Assembly: GCF_000427825.1 (NCBI RefSeq)
Contig: NZ_ATYT01000006.1
Span: forward strand, 1-64,000
From: Thermocrispum municipale DSM 44069
Lineage (GTDB): Bacteria; Actinomycetota; Actinomycetes; Mycobacteriales; Pseudonocardiaceae
Direction of reading: 5' to 3'
Length of the DNA: 64,000 bases
Positions within the stretch are counted from its first letter, which is position 1. Each line of letters opens with the position of its first letter. Positions 1 to 7,216 of this stretch are shown piece after piece. Both the position numbers and the translations under genes were made by a program. Under the pieces are notes generated by a model that was not told where the DNA came from, searched no databases, and saw only the letters and a program-made list of their open reading frames with translations.

Positions 1-282
1 TTCATCGCCTCTCGCCCCGAGCTGCTCCACATCCGCACCCGGCGTCGCTCACCCGGCCAGAACGGCGTGCGGGAACGGGCATTCGGATCGCTGAAGTACG
101 AGCACCTCTACCGGATGGAGATCGACGACGGGCAGACCCTCGCCGCCGAGGCCGAGCGCTACCGGCACGTGTTCAACCACATCCGCCCCCACGAGGCACT
201 CGGCATGCAACGACCGATCGAGATCCACCAGCAAGATCAACAAGCACAACTTTCATCCAAGAAAACTGAGCCAGATTCTTGA
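1..282 (+). CDS. IS transposase, C-terminal fragment (truncated by the window edge)
   Basis: The frame is open from base 1 to the TGA at 280-282 (93 codons). It reads like the end of an rve/DDE integrase core of the IS3 type: NGVRERAFGSLKYE carries the last acidic residue of the DDE triad, and FNHIRPHEALGMQRP is the usual closing motif of these transposases. The N-terminal part lies outside the window, so I cannot tell whether the element is intact. The bases just after the stop (about 268-291, ending in ACA) could be its right terminal repeat, because recombinase coding sequence resumes immediately afterwards. That boundary is inference; the other end of the element is needed to test it. Confidence 0.75.
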   Translation, partial: FIASRPELLHIRTRRRSPGQNGVRERAFGSLKYEHLYRMEIDDGQTLAAEAERYRHVFNHIRPHEALGMQRPIEIHQQDQQAQLSSKKTEPDS

Positions 283-805
283 CGCGGGACAGCCACGAAA
301 CAGACCATCGAACGTCGCCAACGCAAGCTCCTCGAAGCCCACTACAACGACGCGATCCCCATCGACATGCTCCGAGCCGAACAGAAACGCCTCGACACCG
401 AACTGTCCGCCACCAACCGCAGCCTCAGCAACCTCACCGCCGATATTGCCGAAGCCGACGAACTCATCGCGATCGCCCTCGACATCGCCCAGCACGCCGG
501 AAACACCTATCGGCAAGCCTCCGAACACATCCGCCGCATGTTCAACCAGCTCCTCTTCGACAAGCTCCTCGTCACCACCGACGACAACGGTCAGCACCAC
601 GTCGAGGCAACCTCCCGGGCGCCATTCGACGTCATCTACAGCCCAGACACCCGAGCACTCGTCCACGAGGCACGACACACACAGCACGACGCCACCCCCG
701 ACGGCACGGGGCAAACGAAAAAGCCCGCCGAAACCGACGGGCCCTCCCTGGACATACTGTCCGATCAGTTCATTGCTCATGTCGAGGGTTCGAGTAAGAG
801 CATCA
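283..805 (+). pseudogene. Large serine recombinase/integrase, C-terminal remnant
   Basis: The frame stays open from 283, straight after the transposase stop. The peptide beginning KQTIERRQRKLLEAHYND, followed by AIPIDMLRAEQKRL, is typical of the coiled-coil region that follows the zinc ribbon in large serine recombinases. The segment EHIRRMFNQLLFDKLLV also fits the family end. The resolvase catalytic domain and zinc ribbon are missing. The first in-frame ATG is at 367, but no Shine-Dalgarno sequence precedes it. The frame does not stop before the tRNA-Ala gene and runs through it antisense to 921, so the natural C-terminus is unclear. It is most likely a dead integrase fragment left beside a tRNA attachment site after an IS insertion. 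Confidence 0.7.
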
Positions 806-881
806 TGGTGGAGCTGACGGGACTCGAACCCGTGACCCCCACACTGCCAGTGTGGTGCGCTACCAGCTGCGCCACAGCCCC
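806..881 (-). tRNA. tRNA-Ala (anticodon GGC)
   Basis: Reading the minus strand from 881, the sequence folds as a standard cloverleaf. The acceptor stem GGGGCTG pairs with CAGCTCC and includes the G3:U70 wobble that identifies alanine tRNA. The anticodon arm is CACAC-TGGCAGT-GTG with anticodon GGC, and the T arm carries GGTTCGAGTCC. The discriminator base is A and the CCA end is encoded (806-808). The body without CCA is 809-881. Its 3' end faces the recombinase remnant, the usual geometry for integration into a tRNA 3' end. Confidence 0.96.
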
Positions 882-941
882 TTGCTGGTGGTCATACCGT
901 ACAGCACGCCGCTTTCGGTGATCTCGCCGGGGGCCTCGAAA

Positions 942-1058
942 TGCGCCGAGGTGGCATCCGGGGCGATCGCGACGTGCGCGTGCCGCGCTCCTTTGTGCCG
1001 AGGCGGCATCCGGGGCGGCGATGACGGGCGTGGGGGCTTTGCACCGAGGCGGCGTCCG
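942..1058. repeat. Three imperfect copies of a 19-bp motif
   Basis: Between tRNA-Ala and the marR-like gene the motif TGCGCCGAGGTGGCATCCG occurs at 942-960, again as TGTGCCGAGGCGGCATCCG at 994-1012 and as TGCACCGAGGCGGCGTCCG at 1040-1058. Spacing is 52 and 46 bp. No ORF or hairpin explains it. It resembles the short degenerate repeats seen in other spacers of this window but is not the same family. Confidence 0.6.
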
Positions 1059-1065
1059 ACCGCGA

Positions 1066-1539
1066 TCACGACGGCCGGGGCCAGTGTCGCCCGACGTGCT
1101 GCTCGATGGCGTCGTTGAGCCGGCGCAGCAGCTCGGCGAACGTCGCGCGGTCGGTCTCGCTCCAATCCGCGATGAGCCCGGCAAGCGCGGCGCGGCTGGC
1201 CTCCCGCTCCTCGCGCAGCGTGCGCTCCCCGTGGTCGGTGATCTGGTACTTGCGCGCCAACCCGCCCGCAGGGTCGGGGATCCGGACCGCGTAGTTCTCC
1301 CGCAGCAGAGCCGCGGTCTGCCGGTTGAGCGTCGACGCATCCAGGCCGGTCACCGCCGTCAGCTCCCGGATGCTCGACGGCCCACGCGCCTGCAGGATGC
1401 TCAGCAGGCTGTACGCGCTGTGGTCGAGCACCCCGCCGGTGCGCCGCGTCCGACCGGGCAGGCCGGCCAGATGACGGCCGAAAATCATCGACTCGTACTC
1501 GATCACCGCGATCGCTTTGTCGTCCACGTCACAGAGCAT
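1066..1539 (-). CDS. MarR family transcriptional regulator
   Basis: This 157-aa protein has the MarR winged-helix layout: a helical N-terminus, then SAYSLLSILQARGPSSIREL and VTGLDASTLNRQTAALL as the helix-turn-helix, a wing around RIPDPAGGLARKYQITDHG, and a helical dimerisation C-terminus. It is divergent from the MFS exporter at 1642, and two 13-bp palindromes lie between them, so it probably represses both genes. The ATG at 1539 overlaps a possible -10 (TATGCT, 1540-1535). If that -10 is used, a leaderless start at the GTG codon 1527-1525 is more likely, giving 153 aa. The ligand cannot be read from the sequence. Confidence 0.85.
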   Translation of the reverse strand: MLCDVDDKAIAVIEYESMIFGRHLAGLPGRTRRTGGVLDHSAYSLLSILQARGPSSIRELTAVTGLDASTLNRQTAALLRENYAVRIPDPAGGLARKYQITDHGERTLREEREASRAALAGLIADWSETDRATFAELLRRLNDAIEQHVGRHWPRPS

Positions 1540-1547
1540 AGAGCGAT

Positions 1548-1578
1548 GTGCATCATGCACGAGTTGTGTATCATGCAC
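1548..1578. promoter_or_regulatory. Twin palindromic operator of the MarR/MFS pair
   Basis: GTGCATCATGCAC (1548-1560) is a palindrome with one central base. A near copy, GTGTATCATGCAC, sits at 1566-1578, exactly 18 bp on. The second copy covers a possible MFS -10 (TATCAT, 1569-1574) and the first lies just upstream of the possible marR -10. This is the expected arrangement for a MarR repressor controlling itself and its divergent target. Binding is inferred. Confidence 0.75.
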
Positions 1579-1641
1579 ATGTTTGCGCCAGGCACTGTCG
1601 CCCGTGGCGATCTCACCACTTCCGTCCTTGCGAGGAGCTTC

Positions 1642-3105
1642 GTGTCCGAGCCTGCGTTCGTGCGTGCGCGCAAGTCGGTACGCCCGAATGTGCTCGTCGG
1701 CCTGCTTGCGGTGACGGGCACCGTCGTGGCGATGATGCAGACCCTCGTGGTGCCGCTGGTCGCTTCGCTTCCCAAGATCTTTCACGCACCGGCCAGCGAC
1801 ACGTCCTGGATCATCACCATCACGCTGCTCGTGGGCGCCGTGTCGACCCCCGTCGCGGGCAAGCTCGCCGACATGTACGGCAAGAAGCGGATGCTGCTGG
1901 CGTGCCTGATTCCGCTCATCATGGGCTCGGTGCTGTGCGCACTGGCCACCACCGTGCCGGTGATGGTGGCGGGCCGGGGCTTGCAGGGGATGGCCATGGG
2001 CATCATCCCGCTGGGCATCTCGATGCTGCACGACCTGCTGCCGGAGGACCGTCGCCCCGCCGCGATCTCGCTGATGAGCTCCTCGCTCGGCATCGGCGGC
2101 GCGATCGGCCTGCCGTTCTCCGCGGCGGTCGCCCAGTTCGCCTCGTGGCGGATGCTGCTGTGGCTGATCGTGGCGTTCGCCGCGGTGATGTTCGTGCTCG
2201 TCGCCTGGCTGGTCCCGCCACCGTCCAGGGGAATCGACCGCCGTCGGTTCGACTTCGTCGGAGCGGTCGGCCTCGGCTGCGGCCTCATCGCGCTCCTGCT
2301 GCCGATCTCCCGGGGCGCCGAGTGGGGCTGGACGTCCACGCTGGTGGTCGGCCTGTTCGCCGCCGCGGTGGTCATCCTGCTGGTGTGGGCCTGGTGGGAG
2401 CTGCGCGCCTCCGCGCCGCTGGTGGACCTGCGCGCCACGGGCAAGCCGGTCGTCCTGCTGACCAACCTGACGTCCATCCTGGTCGGCTTCGCCATGTACA
2501 GCCAGATGCTGATCATTCCGCAGCTGCTGCAGATGCCCGCCGCGACCGGCTACGGGCAGGGTTTGAGCATGCTCGCCATGGGCTTGTGGATCGCGCCGGG
2601 CGGGTTGGCCATGTCCATCATGTCGCCCGTCGGCGCGCGCATCACCAAGCGATTCGGCCCGAAGATCACGCTCGCCATCGGCGCCACCGTTCTGGCCGTC
2701 GCCTACGCGACACTGGCGCTCGTCATGAGCTCGTTGGCCGGCCTGGTGATCGGCGCGTTCGTCGCCAGCTGCGGTGTGGGGCTCGCCTACGGCGCCATGC
2801 CCACCCTGATCCTCGGCGCGGTGCCTGCGCACGAGAAGGCGTCGGCGAACGGCCTGAACACTCTCATGCGCTCGATCGGCACGTCGACGTCATCGGCGGT
2901 CATCGGTGTCGTGCTGGCGAACCTCACCATCAGCGTGGGCGGCTACCAGGTGCCGAGCGCAACCGGGTTCCTGGTGAGTTTCCTGATCGGATGCGGTGTC
3001 GCCGCTCTCGCTGCGGTGCTTGCGTTGGTGATCCCGGCACGGAAGCCGACCCGCCGTCGCGTCGAGGGCGCCCTGCCCGAGGAGAGCCAACTCGCGGCGG
3101 CCTGA
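1642..3105 (+). CDS. MFS drug-efflux transporter (DHA2/EmrB-QacA type)
   Basis: This is a 487-aa integral membrane protein with many hydrophobic segments, probably 14 helices. It has the MFS loop motif GKLADMYGKKRMLL after the second helix and the proline/glycine-rich ISMLHDLLPEDRRPAAI region typical of drug:H+ antiporters. I chose GTG 1642 because GAGGAG lies at 1632-1637; an upstream ATG would place most of the operator inside the gene. The divergent MarR gene and twin operator suggest substrate-induced export of a toxic compound or antibiotic. The substrate is unknown. The stop is 2 bp from the convergent DsbA-like gene, with no visible terminator. Confidence 0.87.
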   Translation: MSEPAFVRARKSVRPNVLVGLLAVTGTVVAMMQTLVVPLVASLPKIFHAPASDTSWIITITLLVGAVSTPVAGKLADMYGKKRMLLACLIPLIMGSVLCALATTVPVMVAGRGLQGMAMGIIPLGISMLHDLLPEDRRPAAISLMSSSLGIGGAIGLPFSAAVAQFASWRMLLWLIVAFAAVMFVLVAWLVPPPSRGIDRRRFDFVGAVGLGCGLIALLLPISRGAEWGWTSTLVVGLFAAAVVILLVWAWWELRASAPLVDLRATGKPVVLLTNLTSILVGFAMYSQMLIIPQLLQMPAATGYGQGLSMLAMGLWIAPGGLAMSIMSPVGARITKRFGPKITLAIGATVLAVAYATLALVMSSLAGLVIGAFVASCGVGLAYGAMPTLILGAVPAHEKASANGLNTLMRSIGTSTSSAVIGVVLANLTISVGGYQVPSATGFLVSFLIGCGVAALAAVLALVIPARKPTRRRVEGALPEESQLAAA

Positions 3106-3107
3106 GC

Positions 3108-3893
3108 TCAGCCCAGCCGGTCCAGCCAGCCCGGTTCACTGACGTCGATGCGCCCGTCCGGGCCGATCACGGTCGGGGTGACGAACTCGGGGATTTCCTT
3201 GCGTGCGGTCGCGAACGACTGGTCCAGCTCACGGTGGTAGGTCCGCTTGGCGACGCAGTCGGCGAACTTCCCGCCCAGCCCCAGCTTGCTGCCCAGCTCG
3301 GTCAACTGACCCTTGTCCCAGCCGCGCTTGCCTTCCTCCGGTTGGTTGGCGAACAGGCTGTCGTGGAACGGGGTGAACTTGCCTTCGTCGGCCGCGCACA
3401 GCGCCGCGTTGGCCGCGTCCATCGAGTAGCCGGGCGGATCGGACGCCTCTACGAGCATCGGCACCATGTGCCGGCGGACCCGCAGCTCGCCTGCCTGCAC
3501 CCGATCGGCGATCTTCTTCCCGTCCCGCTCGTGGAACTGGCCGCACGCCGGACAAAGGAAATCGGCATAGATGTCGATGGTGATCGGCGCCTTCGCGTCC
3601 CCGACCACCACCACGGCGCCGTCGCGTGACTCGGGCACCTCGTCGCTGCGGACCACCGGGATCGCGCGGCCCTCGGTGGCGTTCTTGTCCGCGTAGTACC
3701 AGAGCGCAGCGAGAACGATCAGCGCGACGGCCGCCGCAACCGCGGTGATGGTCAAGGCGACTTTGCGAACTCGGGCTCGGTCGGGCTGGGGTGGTGCGCC
3801 GGTGGCGGACTTGCGTGTCCGAGTGGCTTGGGTCGCCCGCTGCGCGGCCAGCTCCCGCCGCCTGCGGCGTTCGGCTCGTTCGGCTCCGCCCAT
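3108..3893 (-). CDS. Membrane-anchored DsbA-like thioredoxin-fold protein
   Basis: This 261-aa protein has an Arg-rich cytoplasmic N-terminus (residues 1-44) and one transmembrane helix (about 45-67). An extracytoplasmic DsbA/thioredoxin_4 domain follows, with the active-site motif CPAC at residues 114-117. FVTPTVIGPDG near the C-terminus supplies the cis-proline loop (TP). The family catalyses thiol-disulphide exchange in secreted proteins in actinobacteria. The start at 3893 is preceded by AGGAG at a normal distance; an upstream ATG at 3983 lacks one and would overlap the divergent gene. No partner (VKOR/DsbB) lies next to it. Its preferred role, oxidase or isomerase, cannot be told from sequence. 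Confidence 0.88.
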   Translation of the reverse strand: MGGAERAERRRRRELAAQRATQATRTRKSATGAPPQPDRARVRKVALTITAVAAAVALIVLAALWYYADKNATEGRAIPVVRSDEVPESRDGAVVVVGDAKAPITIDIYADFLCPACGQFHERDGKKIADRVQAGELRVRRHMVPMLVEASDPPGYSMDAANAALCAADEGKFTPFHDSLFANQPEEGKRGWDKGQLTELGSKLGLGGKFADCVAKRTYHRELDQSFATARKEIPEFVTPTVIGPDGRIDVSEPGWLDRLG

Positions 3894-4025
3894 CGTCTTC
3901 GTTCGCTCCTGTCGATCGTGACCGACGTCGACATTCCTGCCGCCGTGGCACCCGAGATGCTCAGTAACCCGGTCGAGGCTCATCTAGGCTATGGGGCCGC
4001 GCGTGTGGGCTGTGTGGGAGGTGCA

Positions 4026-4856
4026 GTGCGGCGTTCCGGGGCGTTGGCGGCAGTGGCCGTGCTGATCTGCACGGCGCTGTCCGGTTGCACGCCCTCCGCT
4101 GCGGAGGACTCCGTGGTGACCAAGGCGGCGGACACCGGGACGCTGGTCATCGGCACGCGCTTCACCCAGCCAGGCCTGTCCGAACGCACGCTGGACGGCC
4201 GCTTCGTCGGCTTCGACATCGACGTGGGCCGGTTCGTCGCCGCCGAGCTCGGCGTGGACCCGGACGACATCACGTGGCGCGACGTGGTGGCCGCCGAGCG
4301 CGAGGAAGTGCTCACCTCGGGCGCGGTCGACATGGTGATCAGCACGTTCTCCATCACGGCGGAGCGCAAGAAGAACGTGCTGTTCGCCGGGCCGTACTTC
4401 GTCACCGGCCAGTCGCTCATGGTGCGGAAGAAGACCACCGACATCACCGGGCCGAGCTCGCTGGACGGCAAGAAGCTCTGCTCGGTGACCGGCACGACGT
4501 CGGCAGAGGAAGTCAAGGCGCGCTTCGCCAAGCGGGTCACATTGGTCGAGTACCCGCGCGAGCCGGACTGTGTGACCGCGCTGCTCGCCGGCCTGGTCGA
4601 CGCGGTCACCACCGATGAAGCGATCCTGGCCGGCTACGTCGCCGAGCACCCCGAGCTGCTGAAGATCGTCGGCAAGCAGTTCTCCGTCGAGCGCTACGGC
4701 ATCGGCCTGCCGAAGGGCGACGTCGACGGGCGGCGCGCGGTCAACGCCGCGCTGCAGGAGATGATCGACACCGGCGAGTGGCGGGCGTCGGTGCAGAAGC
4801 ACTTCGGCGGCAGCGGCATCCGTGTGTCCAACCCGCCGCCGATCACCGAGCGTTGA
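4026..4856 (+). CDS. Glutamate-type ABC transporter substrate-binding lipoprotein
   Basis: This 276-aa protein starts with a lipoprotein signal peptide: Arg-Arg, a hydrophobic core and the lipobox LSGC, with the lipidated Cys at residue 21. The rest is a family-3 periplasmic binding fold: TLVIGTRFTQPGLSER, DGRFVGFDIDVGRFVAAELG, VDMVISTFSITAERKK and VTGTTSAEEVK. It resembles GluB/GlnH-type amino-acid binding proteins. GTG 4026 was chosen for the GGGAGG at 4016-4021 and the -10-like TAGGCT at 3985-3990, which would give a leader of about 28 nt. No permease or ATPase gene adjoins it, so it is an orphan receptor here; it may serve a distant transporter or a sensor kinase. Its stop abuts that of the convergent gene. 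Confidence 0.87.
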   Translation: MRRSGALAAVAVLICTALSGCTPSAAEDSVVTKAADTGTLVIGTRFTQPGLSERTLDGRFVGFDIDVGRFVAAELGVDPDDITWRDVVAAEREEVLTSGAVDMVISTFSITAERKKNVLFAGPYFVTGQSLMVRKKTTDITGPSSLDGKKLCSVTGTTSAEEVKARFAKRVTLVEYPREPDCVTALLAGLVDAVTTDEAILAGYVAEHPELLKIVGKQFSVERYGIGLPKGDVDGRRAVNAALQEMIDTGEWRASVQKHFGGSGIRVSNPPPITER

Positions 4857-5681
4857 TCAGTCCGCGTTCTCCAGGCGGTTGAGCACGTCCTCCCGGATGC
4901 GCTGCTGGTTCTGCCTGACCACGTCGGTGACGAACTCGTCCACGCGCGGGTCGGCCAACACCTCGAGCACGACGCGCAGCGTCGTCTCGATCATGGCGCG
5001 CGTGATGCGATCGGAGAACGGCAGCATGGCCAGCCGCCCGGTGGTCGGATCCTCGTTGAGCTTCTCGACCACCAGCTGCTCGAGCTCGTCGGAGTTCTCC
5101 CGCAGTGCCGCGGCCAGGCCGAGCGGGATGTTGCCGGTCTCGACCACCTTGACCACTTCGTCGAGCACCATCAGAATCACCGGGCGCTTGATGGCCTCCA
5201 CCACCGGATCGGTGAGTTGATCGACCAACCGGTTGGTGAAGCGCTCGCCGAACACCCGGTAGACGAGCCGCGCGACCCGGACCGCGACGACGATGACCCG
5301 CAGCAGCCGGAAGCTGCGCACCGCCGGGTTGGCGATCGGGATCATCCCGATCACCTCGTACCAGTGGCTGAGCGGATACATCGGCTGCCAGCCGGTTTTG
5401 CGCCAGCGCCAGACGAACTCCACCGCGAAGATCGCGCAAATGGTCGTGTCGACCACGAACACCCAGGTGGCGCCGGCGTTGGTTCGGTCGATCACCGTGA
5501 CGTAGAGCAGCAGGCCGACGGACAGCACGGACAGCACGAGCATCGCGACGTCGACGAAGTCCAGCGGCCGTTCCCACACGGCTTGCGACCGCTTGCGCTT
5601 GTCCGCCGTGCGGGTCCGCCGGATCTTGGCTTCCTGCTCGTCGGCGGCCGTGGCCGCCGGATCGGACTCGGTGGCGGTCAT
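4857..5681 (-). CDS. Voltage-sensor-domain membrane protein without a pore (ion transporter family)
   Basis: This 274-aa protein has a charged N-terminus and then four helices matching a voltage-sensor domain: S1 about 41-63, S2 about 72-92 (FAVEFVWRWRK), S3 about 105-118 (WYEVIGMIPIANP) and S4 about 122-144. S4 has arginines at 122, 125, 128, 135, 138 and 142. The pattern follows the S2-S4 region of K+ channels. The usual S3 Asp appears as Glu, and there is no S5-pore-S6 and no TVGYG-like filter. The last 130 residues are predicted to be soluble and helical. Known pore-less sensors are proton channels or voltage-coupled enzymes; which applies here is unknown. The ATG at 5681 was chosen because the upstream extension is Pro/Arg-rich shadow sequence. 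Confidence 0.75.
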   Translation of the reverse strand: MTATESDPAATAADEQEAKIRRTRTADKRKRSQAVWERPLDFVDVAMLVLSVLSVGLLLYVTVIDRTNAGATWVFVVDTTICAIFAVEFVWRWRKTGWQPMYPLSHWYEVIGMIPIANPAVRSFRLLRVIVVAVRVARLVYRVFGERFTNRLVDQLTDPVVEAIKRPVILMVLDEVVKVVETGNIPLGLAAALRENSDELEQLVVEKLNEDPTTGRLAMLPFSDRITRAMIETTLRVVLEVLADPRVDEFVTDVVRQNQQRIREDVLNRLENAD

Positions 5682-5878
5682 GACGCAACCACTTCCGCCA
5701 GGCCGGTGCGGCGGTGACGCGTCGCGAGTGCACGGAGCGGCCGGTGTGTCATGAGCCACAGCCTATTGCCGCTTCGGTCGATCAGCGCGCAGAACGAACG
5801 GCCGGACGCGAGGTCCGAGGTGGGACTGGCGGGCCGGGCGAGGTGGTACGGACAGGCATGGTTCAGCGCCGGCATGAC

Positions 5879-5921
5879 AACGACCCGCCGCTGGGGGTGG
5901 GGGGAAAAGCGGCGGGTCGTT
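5879..5921 (-). terminator. Strong hairpin downstream of the gene at 5968-6903
   Basis: AACGACCCGCCGCT (5879-5892) and AGCGGCGGGTCGTT (5908-5921) form a perfect 14-bp stem with a 15-nt G-rich loop. It lies about 50 bp beyond the stop of the minus-strand gene. No T-tract follows, as is common for actinobacterial hairpins. Confidence 0.75.
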
Positions 5922-5967
5922 GGGGGTGGTGCGGGATGTTGGTCTGCGGTTGTGCGGGGACGCTCGG

Positions 5968-6903
5968 TCAGTTCACGTCGAGCGTGCCGGACTTCGAGCC
6001 GGTCGTCGGGTCGGGCTCCTCGTCCGGGGCCACGCTGGACGAGCTCTCCGGTGCCGAGGTGGTGCCCAGTACGCCACCCAGCAGGCCGGTCACGCCCTCG
6101 ACCGTCTTGCCGAGGGTGTCGGTGACACCGCCGACGAGGCCGCCGACCGGGTTGCGCGGCTTCGGCTTGCTCTGTGGCGGCTGCTGCGGCTGGGTCTCCT
6201 TCGGCGGGGAGGTCGGCTCCGGGGCCTCCGGCGCCGGCTGCGTGGTGCCGGTGTCCCCGTCCGCCTGGCCGCCGGGCTGCTGACCCTGCGCGGTGTCCGG
6301 CGCCTGATGCGAGCCGGCCGCGCCGGTCTTCGGGGCCGGGGCGCCTCCGCCACCGGGCTGCTGCGTGGCGCTGCCCGGGGTGGCGCCGCCCTGGTGGGAC
6401 TGGTCCACGTCCTGTCGGCCCGCTGCGGGGGCGGGCGTCTTCTCGCTGCTGGCCCGCTTCAACTGCGTGGAGCTGGGGGCGGTGCTGCCGCCATCGGCGG
6501 GCGACGTACCCGCCTGGGTACCGTCACCGCCCGGCGCTGCCGAGTTGGACGTGGGTGCCGAGCCGCTCGGGCTCAGCGCGATCAGACCGGCGATGGTCAG
6601 ACCGGACAAGGCGGCGACGCCGGCCATCGCGGCGACCTTGTGCCCGCGCTTGTTCGCGGGGCGCTCCTCGTCCTCGGGGCTCGGCAGCTCCTGCGGAGCG
6701 GCGGCGAGCGTCTCACCTTCGTCGACCAGTCCGTCGATGCGGACTCCCTCACGGCGCAACAGGTCGGTGACCGGGGTGAGCGCCTGTGGGCGCCGTTCGG
6801 GCGCAGCCCACGGGTAGTCCTCGGTGGGGGTGCGCTCGCGGTCGATCAGTTCGGCGACCGTGACGTAGTCGCGTCGGGGCATATCGGGCGGGGTGTCCGA
6901 CAC
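5968..6903 (-). CDS. Single-pass membrane protein with a long Pro/Gln/Gly-rich outer region; function unknown
   Basis: This 311-aa protein has a cytoplasmic N-terminus of about 88 residues. The N-terminal motif RRDYVTVAELIDRERT and a second stretch TPVTDLLRREG look ordered. One transmembrane helix follows at about 89-110. The outer part is a disordered, low-complexity tail rich in Pro, Gln, Gly, Ser and Thr, and it ends with a hydrophobic Gly-rich repeat region (GGLVGGVTDTLGKTVEGV). The GTG start is preceded by AGAGAGG. Proteins of this layout are common in mycelial actinobacteria, and I do not recognise a function. A possible -10 (TAGTAT) lies on the minus strand at 6983-6978. Confidence 0.75.
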   Translation of the reverse strand: MSDTPPDMPRRDYVTVAELIDRERTPTEDYPWAAPERRPQALTPVTDLLRREGVRIDGLVDEGETLAAAPQELPSPEDEERPANKRGHKVAAMAGVAALSGLTIAGLIALSPSGSAPTSNSAAPGGDGTQAGTSPADGGSTAPSSTQLKRASSEKTPAPAAGRQDVDQSHQGGATPGSATQQPGGGGAPAPKTGAAGSHQAPDTAQGQQPGGQADGDTGTTQPAPEAPEPTSPPKETQPQQPPQSKPKPRNPVGGLVGGVTDTLGKTVEGVTGLLGGVLGTTSAPESSSSVAPDEEPDPTTGSKSGTLDVN

Positions 6904-7216
6904 GGTGAAAACCTCTCTCCGGGCCGTCGGGGGCCGACCCAGTGGCTGTTACCGTTTCGTTGCTTCGTCCGCGGCGATACTACTCGTCTGGGTGAAAGAC
7001 GGAAGAGGTTTGGGGAACAATTCTCTACGCAAGGTCGTCGTAGCTGTCCGTGCACACCCTCATTGAGACGAGTTGATCTCTCTTCGCGCGAGGCCGTACG
7101 CGGACAGTTACCAAAGAATCTTCGCCGCACTTGTTGTTGTGCCGGAGCTTTTCCGGCCAAGCAAGATCATCTTCGGATGACGCCCGGACGCGGTCTCGGG
7201 CCGGAGCGCCGACGGC
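6904..7216. other. Non-coding spacer between two minus-strand genes
   Basis: No convincing ORF is present. The left part holds the Shine-Dalgarno and probable promoter of the gene at 5968-6903 (-10 candidate TAGTAT at 6983-6978, no good -35). The region is AT-richer than its neighbours. I see no clear terminator for the aldehyde dehydrogenase beyond a weak inverted repeat (CGGCTC/GAGCCG, 7213-7234) at its 3' end. Confidence 0.5.

Noticed and set aside
806-921. Coding sequence over the tRNA-Ala gene
   Set aside because: The recombinase frame is open here only because the tRNA has no stop in that frame; the tRNA structure is complete and identity bases are intact.
1066-2832. 588-codon minus-strand frame across the MFS gene
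   Set aside because: Only its last 153-157 codons are the real MarR gene. The rest is antisense to a clear MFS transporter and has the His/Arg/Gly-rich composition of a shadow frame.
4857-5681. Calling the voltage-sensor protein a potassium channel
   Set aside because: No pore helix, filter (TVGYG-like) or S6 can be found after S4.
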